Program-made: the position numbers and the translations under genes | Notes under the pieces: model-generated | The model's database searches: none | Told to the model about the DNA's origin: nothing | The model's input: only the letters and a program-made list of their open reading frames with translations | Shown: one piece after another, positions 28,970-36,423 of the stretch | Position numbering within the stretch: position 1 is the first letter of the stretch | Layout: every line of letters starts with the position of its first letter | From: Sphaerotilus uruguayifluvii | GTDB lineage: Bacteria > Pseudomonadota > Gammaproteobacteria > Burkholderiales > Burkholderiaceae_C | NCBI RefSeq assembly: GCF_013294065.1 | Contig: NZ_JABSNM010000010.1 | Span: 1-64,000 of the forward strand | Length of the DNA: 64,000 nucleotides | Direction of reading: 5' to 3'

Positions 28970-31207
28970 TCAGTTCAAGGCGGGAACAGAATCAAGGATC
29001 TGCCGGATTTCCGGGGCGACAGCCGCATCATCCAGATCCAGCGTGACGTTCTGCGCCACCAATCCAGCCTGCTCCTGCGTGGCCGCAGCAAGCTCCTCGA
29101 AAAGACGACTGATCAGACTCTCAAGCTCACCCAGGGCTTCGGTCAGGTCCTGCTGGATCGTCTGGAAGATGATCGGCGTGGTCTGCTTCGCTGCACTGGT
29201 CAGGTAGTCGAGAATCCGCCTCTTCATACCAAGCCCGGTCTCATGCGATGCCTGCATGTAGGCTGGTCGCATGTGCTCGCGAGCCACACCGGCCATTCCA
29301 TAGGCCAGCTCGCGCCGACGTTCACCCACTTCAGCGGTCACTCGTCGAGCACTTTCGTGCTTCTCGAACTTCACCCTTTCACGGAAGGCATTCAGTTGCT
29401 GCTCGACAAGCGTGACCGACTTGCCACCAGAGCTCTCCGCAAGCTTGCCTGCTCGATAAGAAAATTCCTCTGCTGCCTGGGTCAGCCTCAGCGCCAGTTC
29501 GTCACGGATCGAACCCAGCTCGGTCGTGAAGTAATGCTCCCAGGCCACGGGCAGGTGATCAACCAGCGGATCCGTCAACTCACTGTTGAAGTCATGCAAA
29601 CGCCCACTCGACGGACTTTTGTAGATGCCGTGGCCCTCCACGATGCCTCTCAGCGTTGCCCAATGAATCTGCTGCCAGCTCAAGCAGATGCGGTGAACCC
29701 CGCGCACACTGTCTCGAAAAAGTGGCTGCATGCGCCCGATGAAGGTATTTCGACGCTCGTCGAGCTGAGCCTGTGCCAGACCAAGTGCCTTCTGACTCAG
29801 ATCGACCAGTCGGTCGACTTCCTGCTGCAGAGCCGCGCGGGCCAAGATCACCGCAGGAGACCCTTGCGCCGCGCGCGAGCGAAAAAAGAGTGCCATCTCA
29901 TCGCGCAGATGCTCAACCCGCTTGTGCACTGTCCGGCCAGTCAGTCCTTGCCCCACCTCGTCTGACAAGGTGCGAAGCTGCTGCAGTACATCCGGAATGC
30001 CGGTTTCGTCGCTGTGCTCCAGCCCATAGTCCTTGCGTCCGGGCACGATCTTGTTGATCTTGTTGTAGGCGGCTGAGCTGACTGTGAAGATCGGAGCGTT
30101 TCGGGCAAGTGCATACATCTGCTGGGCGGTTTCGGCGTATTCGCCAACGCCGACGAGATCGGCAACCATGTCCTCGAGTTGCTTGCGCGCATTCGTGATG
30201 GCGTGCTGCTGATACGCCTGGATCAGTTCGGCCAGTTCGCAGTCTTCAGGCAGGCCGAACTGCTCAGCGACAGCCGTGTCGATGTCGTCAGCCTTGGTCC
30301 CGATCAACGACAGCGCCTGGTAGCTGCCACTGAGAACCAGCGTACGCAGCAGCTTCTCCTTATGAAGCAGTGTCTGGATATCTTGCGTCAGACCGCGAAC
30401 CATCGGGAACATCAGCCACACGAACGGCGCGCTGCGCAGAAACTCTCGCGTCACCTCGACGCGAGCCTCGTTCGGATCATTGGTCCCTGGCAAGTCGACC
30501 AGCTCAATGCCACCTCGCAGACATTCGTAAGGGCCGACGATCGTGACCTGCCGCACCAGAGGCCACAGTGCTCCATCGCCTCGGATGAAGGTCTTGAGGT
30601 GCGCCTGCATCTCCTTAGGGTCATCAAAAGTCCGGACCTCACGGCCTGGTCCTGACAAGACCTGCTCGACCGCGGCAGGCAGCGTCAGACTCCGCAGATC
30701 TGGCCAAGGCTCGTCATCCGGCAAACGCAGACTCAGCACCGCCTCAATGCGCTTGCGCATGGCATTGAGCATGCGCTTCATCACGCCTTCGGCGTCACTC
30801 TCATCTTCTCCAGGCTCAGCAGCCCGGATGAACCTGTCGATGTCTTCCTCCCATTCGGCACGCGACGCGAACACGACCTCGATCCGATAGCTCGGTGCCT
30901 CGTGATACCGAACCAGCGTGACAAAAGCGGTGACAGGTGCCATGACGCCCACTGGCAGCACCTGCTGTCCCAGCAAGGCATTCAGAAAAGTCGACTTCCC
31001 CGCTCCGGTCGTTCCAACCATCGCGATGCGCACGGATTGCGGATGGTCAAGAGCCGCGCGCATCGACTGGAGTTCGGTCTGCCAGCGCTGCCATTCAGCC
31101 GGACACTGCTCAACCGCGACCGGTTGGACACGCACCTGCATCCAGGCTTCCAGAGACTGCAGAGAGGCTCGCGCCCGGCCGACGGGATCACACAAGGGAG
31201 AATTCAT
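28970..31207 (-). CDS. Dynamin-like large GTPase
   Basis: A 745-residue dynamin-family GTPase. G1 is GTTGAGKST (65-73), G3 is DLPGTND (from 238) and G4 is TKAD (304-307). The remaining 400 residues are almost wholly helical, as in the stalk and membrane-binding parts of bacterial dynamin-like proteins, but no clear membrane span is seen. ATG at 31207 is preferred to a TTG nine codons upstream because AAGG precedes it. Base composition and codon use are clearly less GC-rich than the flanks, and direct repeats bound it, so it was probably acquired. Family roles include membrane remodelling and phage defence; the role here is unknown. Confidence 0.88.
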   Translation of the reverse strand: MNSPLCDPVGRARASLQSLEAWMQVRVQPVAVEQCPAEWQRWQTELQSMRAALDHPQSVRIAMVGTTGAGKSTFLNALLGQQVLPVGVMAPVTAFVTLVRYHEAPSYRIEVVFASRAEWEEDIDRFIRAAEPGEDESDAEGVMKRMLNAMRKRIEAVLSLRLPDDEPWPDLRSLTLPAAVEQVLSGPGREVRTFDDPKEMQAHLKTFIRGDGALWPLVRQVTIVGPYECLRGGIELVDLPGTNDPNEARVEVTREFLRSAPFVWLMFPMVRGLTQDIQTLLHKEKLLRTLVLSGSYQALSLIGTKADDIDTAVAEQFGLPEDCELAELIQAYQQHAITNARKQLEDMVADLVGVGEYAETAQQMYALARNAPIFTVSSAAYNKINKIVPGRKDYGLEHSDETGIPDVLQQLRTLSDEVGQGLTGRTVHKRVEHLRDEMALFFRSRAAQGSPAVILARAALQQEVDRLVDLSQKALGLAQAQLDERRNTFIGRMQPLFRDSVRGVHRICLSWQQIHWATLRGIVEGHGIYKSPSSGRLHDFNSELTDPLVDHLPVAWEHYFTTELGSIRDELALRLTQAAEEFSYRAGKLAESSGGKSVTLVEQQLNAFRERVKFEKHESARRVTAEVGERRRELAYGMAGVAREHMRPAYMQASHETGLGMKRRILDYLTSAAKQTTPIIFQTIQQDLTEALGELESLISRLFEELAAATQEQAGLVAQNVTLDLDDAAVAPEIRQILDSVPALN

Positions 31208-31265
31208 CGGGATACCTTGATAGACAAGCGCCAAATCAATGATGTGATTTCGAAGTGCGCAAATC

Positions 31266-31275
31266 GTACTTTTCC
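31266..31275 (-). promoter_or_regulatory. GGAAAAGTAC motif before the dynamin-like gene
   Basis: The minus strand reads GGAAAAGTAC, 59 bases before the start. The same ten bases lie before the cysteine-protein operon, with a near copy before the CAP gene. Confidence 0.3.
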
Positions 31276-31318
31276 AAGCTCGGCGCGCTGGGAATGACGC
31301 ATCAAATGACCGCTCATC

Positions 31319-31332
31319 GTGCTTTCAAGCAC
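31319..31332. promoter_or_regulatory. Inverted repeat upstream of the dynamin-like gene
   Basis: GTGCTT and AAGCAC are perfect 6-base arms around a TC centre. It lies 112 bases upstream of the start in the AT-richer flank and could be an operator. Confidence 0.35.
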
Positions 31333-31377
31333 TGAAATCAGTATCCCGCTGGAGGGGGATCAGAGGCACATCGAGCG

Positions 31378-31459
31378 TGGATCCTCGCCTTCGCGAGGAT
31401 GACGGGGGCCGGTGGCGTGGTCAGCACGACCACTGCATCCCGCGCCGCGACAGTGCCCG
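31378..31459 (+). repeat. 82-bp direct repeat, right copy (R2)
   Basis: It aligns without gaps to 28788-28869 in the same orientation (68 of 82 identical by hand count). It ends 21 bases before the stop codon of the next minus-strand gene. Confidence 0.85.
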
Positions 31460-31480
31460 CAGCGCTGGTCGGCCCTCCCT

Positions 31481-32266
31481 TCAGCCCGCCTCCGGCGCGG
31501 CGCTCTTCCTGCGCGGGGTCGACGTGGCGCCCGCGGCGCCGGTGGCACGGCTGCGGGCCGGCGCACCCAGCAGCGCCTTGGCCGCCTCGATCCGCAGCCC
31601 CATCTCGACCCGCTCGTCGTTCATGACCTGCAGCAGGAAGGCGCGCGGGTCGGCGAAGGCGCCCGTGGTCGACGTGGCCGGGGCCGACGCGATCGCGGCG
31701 GACGACGGGACTGCCGCCGCCTCGGACCGCAGCACGGCGCCTTCGGCGGCGCTGATCGGGCGCAGCCGCGACAGCAGCTCCGCCTGCCCCTCGGCGCGCG
31801 GCGGAATGTCCAGCCACGGCGTCTCGGCGAAGACGGGCGCCAGGTCGGGCGCCACGTAGGCCGACCAGACCTCGCCGCCTCCGCCCTCGCGGTCCGGATA
31901 CGGCGACGGCACGACCGGCGCCAGGCGCCGGCCGTCGGCCGAGGGCAGCAGCTCGACGCGGTGCGCCGGCACGTCGGCCAGATAGCGCAGGCGCAGGCGC
32001 TCCAGCAGCGCATGCGCCTCGGCCGGCGTCACCGGCTCGGCCAGCGAGAACCAGAGCTGGCAGGCGTCCGTGCCCGAGACGGCGATGCCGGGCGCCGGCC
32101 AGCCCAGCTCGGTCTGCACGCCCTGCCAGACCTGGCCGAGCACCGCCCAGTCCGCCGGCCGCGCCAGCGCCAGCACCAGCGCCCTCACCCCGCCCGGCGC
32201 GCCGGCGCCGTACAGGCGCTCGCGCTCGGCGACCAGACGCGCGCTGTCGATGCCGGAGGCTCGCAT
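31481..32266 (-). CDS. Conserved hypothetical protein
   Basis: A 261-residue protein I cannot assign. Residues 1-140 look folded (VLALARPADWAVLGQVWQGVQTELGWPAPGIAVSG, then DACQLWFSLAEPVTPAEAHALLERLRLRYL). From about 175 it is alanine-rich with a predicted helix DPRAFLLQVMNDERVEMGLRIEAAKALL and a basic tail. Its start codon overlaps the stop of the aldo-keto reductase gene (ATGA), so the two are translationally coupled. The QLWFSLxEP segment vaguely recalls primase-like folds, which is too weak to call. Confidence 0.7.
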   Translation of the reverse strand: MRASGIDSARLVAERERLYGAGAPGGVRALVLALARPADWAVLGQVWQGVQTELGWPAPGIAVSGTDACQLWFSLAEPVTPAEAHALLERLRLRYLADVPAHRVELLPSADGRRLAPVVPSPYPDREGGGGEVWSAYVAPDLAPVFAETPWLDIPPRAEGQAELLSRLRPISAAEGAVLRSEAAAVPSSAAIASAPATSTTGAFADPRAFLLQVMNDERVEMGLRIEAAKALLGAPARSRATGAAGATSTPRRKSAAPEAG

Positions 32267-33168
32267 CAGGGCACCTCCACGCCGGCGCCGGCGCTCCAGA
32301 TCTCGTGCCAGGTCTCGGCGTCGAGCGTCAGCGCCTGCGCGGCCAGCGCCTCGTCGAGCGCCTCGAGGCGGCGGCTGCCGACGATCGGCCGCGGGCCGCT
32401 CGGATGGCGCAGCAGCCAGGCGTAGGCCACGGTGGCGGGCGCGACGCCATGACGCTGCGCGACCGCCTCCAGCACCGCGCGCACCCGCAGCGCGTCGGGC
32501 TCCTGCCCCGAGAACAGCCGCCCGCCCGCCAGCGGCGACCAGATCATCGGCCGCAGGTCCAGCGCCAGCATCTGGTCGAGCGTGCCGTCATGCAGCGGCG
32601 CGCGGTGCAGCGGACTCAGCTCGATCTGGTTGGTGGCCAGCGGCACCCACTGGTTGAGCATCGCGAACTGCGACATCGTGAAGTTCGAGACGCCGAAGTC
32701 GAGGATCTTGCCGGCCGCCTTCAGCCGCGCCACCGCATCGGCGATCTCGCCCGGGCGCATCAGCGGGTCGGGGCGGTGGATCAGCAGCAGGTCGAGGTGA
32801 TCGGTCCTCAGCGCCCGCAGGCTGCTGTCGACGCTGGCCACGATATGCGCCGCCGAGGTGTCGTAGGACTTGACGCGGTGCGCCGGCCGCGCCGCGTCGA
32901 CCAGCCGGATGCCGCACTTGCTCACCAGCTGCAGGCGCGCGCGCAGGTGCGGCGCCAGCGCCAGCGCCTCGCCGAACAGCGCCTCGACGCGGTAGCCGCC
33001 GTAGATGTCGGCATGGTCGAAGGTGGTCACGCCGCGCTCGAGGCACTGCTCGATCCAGCGCAGCCGCTCGGGCGCGCTCCAGCCCCATTCGGCCAGGCGC
33101 CAGCAGCCGGCCACCACCGGCGACAGGGCCGGGCGCAGGGAATGTTCGCTCATCGGGAAGCTCGTCAT
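32266..33168 (-). CDS. Aldo-keto reductase
   Basis: A 300-residue NADPH-dependent reductase most like E. coli YdhF. The catalytic tetrad is visible: D and Y in FDHADIYGGY, K in VSKCGI and H in LLLIHRPD. The signature IVGSRRLEALDEAL near the end contacts the coenzyme. An alternative start five codons in (33153) is equally good. A TAGAAT box lies 21 bases before the first ATG. The gene is coupled by ATGA to the hypothetical gene downstream. Substrate unknown. Confidence 0.9.
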   Translation of the reverse strand: MTSFPMSEHSLRPALSPVVAGCWRLAEWGWSAPERLRWIEQCLERGVTTFDHADIYGGYRVEALFGEALALAPHLRARLQLVSKCGIRLVDAARPAHRVKSYDTSAAHIVASVDSSLRALRTDHLDLLLIHRPDPLMRPGEIADAVARLKAAGKILDFGVSNFTMSQFAMLNQWVPLATNQIELSPLHRAPLHDGTLDQMLALDLRPMIWSPLAGGRLFSGQEPDALRVRAVLEAVAQRHGVAPATVAYAWLLRHPSGPRPIVGSRRLEALDEALAAQALTLDAETWHEIWSAGAGVEVP

Positions 33169-33287
33169 GTCGGGTTGGCGATGCGCGGGATTCTAGGCAG
33201 GCCGGGGCCGCTGCGCCGGCCTTCAGTTTTTGCAGCTTCCGGTCGATACCCCAGGGAGATTGCGTCCCGAAACCCTGTCCCCCCGCG

Positions 33288-34484
33288 ATGAGCACGCCCC
33301 CGATCCTCACCACCTCCGGCCGCGCCCTGACTCCTCAGGAAGCGGTGGTCGACACCGCGTTCTGGCAGATGCTGCGCCAGTTCAGCTGGGCGGGTGCCGC
33401 CGTGCATCTGCTCTACATCCCGCTCTTCCTCGCCTTCAACGTCAAGACGCTGGCCGCCGCCAGCGTCGGCTGCGTCGGGCTGCTGGCGGTGGCGACGCTG
33501 CTGCAGCGCTTCGGGCGCACGCAGGCCTCGTTCTGGGTGCTGCTCGGCGGCGTCAGCATCGACGCGATCTTCGGCACCTGGGCGCTGGGCTGGGACAGCG
33601 GGCTGTGGTGGCCGCTGGTCGGGCTGATGCCGGCCATCATCCTGCACACCCGGCTGACCGAGGAGATCCGCTGGCGTGCCGCGATCTGCGCCATCGCCGG
33701 CTGCGCGACGCTGCGGCTGGCCAGCCAGGTCGCCACGCCGCTCAACGAGCTGCCCGGCCCGATGCTCGAGTCGCTGATGCAGGCCAACCTGCTGATGGCG
33801 CTGGTGATGCTGACCCGGCTCGCGGGCGTGAGCCGTCGCCTGACCGACGAGACGACGACGCAGCTCACCGAGCTGCTGCAGCGCGACAGCCTGACCCGGC
33901 TCGACAACCGCCGCCACTGGACGCTGCAGGCCCAGCAGCGCGTCGACGCGCGCCCGCCGGTGCCAGCCGCGGCCGAAGGCGAGCCGGCCGAGGTGCCGCC
34001 CGAGGCGCTGCTGGTGGTCGCGGTGGCCGACCTGGACGGCTTCAGCGTCATCAACGAGCGCTGCGGTCACGAGGCCGCCGACCGCGCGCTGGCAGGCATC
34101 GCGCGGGTGATGAAGGACAAGCTGCGCACCACCGACCTGGTCGGCCGCTGGGGCGACGAGGAGTTCATCGTGATGATGGGCGGCCTTGAGATGCCCGACG
34201 CCTTCGAGCGGGTCGAGGCGCTGCGCCAGCGCGTCGCCCAGCTCGGCGTGCCGCATGCATACGGTCAGCTGCCGGTCACGGTGACGATCGGTCTGGCCGA
34301 GGTCGCGCCGGACGAGACGCTCGGCCAGGCCATCCGCCGCGCCGAGCGCGCGCTGGCCGAGGGCAAGGGCGGCGGCGGCAACCAGGTCGTCAGCGCTCAG
34401 CCGCCGGTGGTGGCCAGCAGCGCCCGCGGCACGGCCGGCGCCGAGGCCGCATCGGCCGCGCTGACCGACGCGGCCGACGCCTGA
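33288..34484 (+). CDS. Membrane-bound diguanylate cyclase with variant GDEEF motif
   Basis: A 398-residue protein. About six membrane segments occupy residues 25-175, and a GGDEF domain follows from about 200. The signature reads GDEEF (289-293) where GGDEF or GGEEF is usual, so the second glycine is an aspartate. The inhibition site RTTD (280-283) and the metal site ADLDGF are present. Activity is therefore plausible but not certain. The last 30 residues are alanine-rich and overlap the opposing DUF2917 gene by 88 bases. It may couple membrane signals to cyclic di-GMP. Confidence 0.88.
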   Translation: MSTPPILTTSGRALTPQEAVVDTAFWQMLRQFSWAGAAVHLLYIPLFLAFNVKTLAAASVGCVGLLAVATLLQRFGRTQASFWVLLGGVSIDAIFGTWALGWDSGLWWPLVGLMPAIILHTRLTEEIRWRAAICAIAGCATLRLASQVATPLNELPGPMLESLMQANLLMALVMLTRLAGVSRRLTDETTTQLTELLQRDSLTRLDNRRHWTLQAQQRVDARPPVPAAAEGEPAEVPPEALLVVAVADLDGFSVINERCGHEAADRALAGIARVMKDKLRTTDLVGRWGDEEFIVMMGGLEMPDAFERVEALRQRVAQLGVPHAYGQLPVTVTIGLAEVAPDETLGQAIRRAERALAEGKGGGGNQVVSAQPPVVASSARGTAGAEAASAALTDAADA

Positions 34485-34762
34485 ACCGGCCGGGGCGCCG
34501 GCTCCGGCGCCAGGCCGAACTGCACGGCGAAGACCGCATCGGCCGCGCCGTCGGACTCGACCACCACCGAGCCCGGGCCGCACAGCGCGATGTCCTCGCC
34601 GGCGGCGATGAAATGGTCGTCCGGATCGCCTTCCTGCGTCAGCCACAGCCGGCCGTGCTCGACCGCGATGCGCAGGATGCCGTCATGCGGACGGTTCAGG
34701 CAGGTCACATGGCCGCGGGGCAGCACCCGGCGGGGCGAAAGGGGTGAGAGGTCGCTGTCCAT
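34397..34762 (-). CDS. DUF2917 domain protein
   Basis: A 121-residue protein with the DUF2917 pattern: LPRGHVTCLNRPHDGILRIAVEHGRLWLTQEGDPDDHFIAAGEDIAL (residues 15-61), a cupin-like small beta fold of unknown function. The C-terminal 35 residues are alanine-rich and lie antisense to the end of the diguanylate cyclase. It is divergent from the MocR-type regulator, with 167 bases between the starts. This pairing is common in Burkholderiales, which suggests the regulator controls it. Confidence 0.85.
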   Translation of the reverse strand: MDSDLSPLSPRRVLPRGHVTCLNRPHDGILRIAVEHGRLWLTQEGDPDDHFIAAGEDIALCGPGSVVVESDGAADAVFAVQFGLAPEPAPRPVQASAASVSAADAASAPAVPRALLATTGG

Positions 34763-34929
34763 GGCCGAACCTTAGGCGAGCGGCCACGTACCGCACAGCG
34801 ACACGCACCGACCAGCACAGCCGCGACAACAACGGTTCCAGCCTCGACTGTTCCGGTCGGGATACGCCGGATCTGTACTGGTCGCCGCAGCGCAGGTCCC
34901 GACAGAATGGGGCTCGAACGGGACTTCTC

Positions 34930-36423
34930 ATGCCGCCGCAGCCTGCCCTCCTCCCCGCGCCTCTGCCCTCGCCGCGCCCTGCGCCCACGTCCGCCAACGA
35001 CACGCTCTACCTGCAGATCGCCGAGCGCATCGCGCAGCCGATCCGCGCCGGCACGCTGGCGCGCGGCGAGCGCATTCCGTCGGTGCGCGAGCTGGCGCGC
35101 CAGCAGGGCGTGTCGCTGTCGACCGTCGTCCAGGCCTACCGCACGCTGGAGGACGCCCGGCTGATCGAGGCCCGCCCGCGCTCGGGCTACTTCGTGGCCG
35201 CGCGCGCGCCGCGCCTGCCCGAACCCGAGCCCTCGCTGCCGCCGCCCGACTCGCGCCCGGTCGATGTCAGCTCGCTGGGCGAGCAGGTGATGAGCCTGGC
35301 CACCGATCCGCGCTACATCTCCTTCGGCGCCGCCTGCCCGAGCGGCGAGCTGTTCGCGCAGGACCGGGTGCGCCGCGCGGTCAGCCGCGCCGCGCAGCGC
35401 CACCGCGCCTCGCTGTGCCGCTACCCGATCGGCCCGGGCCACGAGCTGCTGCGCCGCGCCGTCGCGCGCCACGCGCTCGGCCTGGGCTGCCAGCTCGACG
35501 CGCGCAACATCCTGGTCACCAACGGCTGCCAGGAGGCGATCAGCCTGTGCCTGCGCGCGGTCACCCAGCCCGGCGACGTGGTGGCGCTGGAGTCGCCGAC
35601 CTCCTTCGGCTTCCTGGAGATCCTCGAGAGCATGCACCTGCGCGCGCTGGAGATCCCGACGCATCCGCGCACCGGGCTGTCGCTGGACGCGTTGCAGCTG
35701 GCCTTCGACACCCAGCCGGTCAAGGCGGTGCTGGCGGTGCCGACGCTCTCCAACCCGCTGGGCGCCTCGATGCCGCTGGCCGAGCGCCGCCGGCTGGCGC
35801 AGATGGTGGCCGAGCGCGGCATTCCGCTGATCGAGGACGTGCTCTACAACGACCTGGCCGAGCAGGACGACCGCCGCCGCGCGGTCAAGGCCTTCGACAC
35901 CAGCGGCCACGTGATGATCTGCGGCTCCTTCTCGAAGACGGTGGCGCCGGGCATCCGCCTGGGCTGGGTCGAGGCCGGGCGCTGGGGCGCACAGGTGCGC
36001 CGGCTCAAGGCGGTGCATTCGGGCGGCCACACCGAGCTGCTCGAGCTGGCGATGGCCGATCTGCTGACCCAGCCCGGCCACGGCTCGGCCTACCGCCAGC
36101 TGCGCACCACCATCGCCGCGCGGGTCGACGAGGCGCGCGGCCTGATCGCCGAGAGCTTTCCGCGCGGCACCCGCGTGACCGATCCGGCCGGCGGCTTCAT
36201 CCTGTGGATCGAGCTGCCCGGCGGCCTGGACTCGACGGCGCTGTTCGAGGCCTGCCTGGCCGAGCGCATCTGCATCGCGCCGGGCACGATGTTCAGCGCC
36301 ACCGGCCGCTACCGCCACTGCATCCGCCTGGGCGTGGGCGGGCGCTGGGACGAGGCCCACCGCGCCGCGCTGCGCCGCATCGGCGAGATCGCCCGGACGA
36401 TGGCCGAGCGCAGCGCCGGATGA
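34930..36423 (+). CDS. MocR/GntR-type regulator with aminotransferase domain
   Basis: A 497-residue chimera: a GntR winged helix (residues about 22-92, SVRELARQQGVSLSTVVQAYRTLEDARLIEARPRSGYF) joined to a class I aminotransferase-like domain. The PLP lysine lies in CGSFSKTVAPGIRLGWVE, with GCQEAISLCLRAV and LSNPLGASMPLAERR also visible. Such proteins use PLP or amino acid derivatives as effectors, like PdxR and GabR. It is divergent from DUF2917. Its stop overlaps the helicase start (ATGA). Confidence 0.93.
   Translation: MPPQPALLPAPLPSPRPAPTSANDTLYLQIAERIAQPIRAGTLARGERIPSVRELARQQGVSLSTVVQAYRTLEDARLIEARPRSGYFVAARAPRLPEPEPSLPPPDSRPVDVSSLGEQVMSLATDPRYISFGAACPSGELFAQDRVRRAVSRAAQRHRASLCRYPIGPGHELLRRAVARHALGLGCQLDARNILVTNGCQEAISLCLRAVTQPGDVVALESPTSFGFLEILESMHLRALEIPTHPRTGLSLDALQLAFDTQPVKAVLAVPTLSNPLGASMPLAERRRLAQMVAERGIPLIEDVLYNDLAEQDDRRRAVKAFDTSGHVMICGSFSKTVAPGIRLGWVEAGRWGAQVRRLKAVHSGGHTELLELAMADLLTQPGHGSAYRQLRTTIAARVDEARGLIAESFPRGTRVTDPAGGFILWIELPGGLDSTALFEACLAERICIAPGTMFSATGRYRHCIRLGVGGRWDEAHRAALRRIGEIARTMAERSAG

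Noticed and set aside
31208-31234. TTG start of the dynamin-like gene nine codons upstream
   Set aside because: It lacks a ribosome site, whereas AAGG lies nine bases before the ATG at 31207.
28870-31377. Insertion sequence or integron around the dynamin-like gene
   Set aside because: No transposase, integrase, terminal inverted repeats or target duplications of IS type were seen. The flanking elements are long direct repeats instead.
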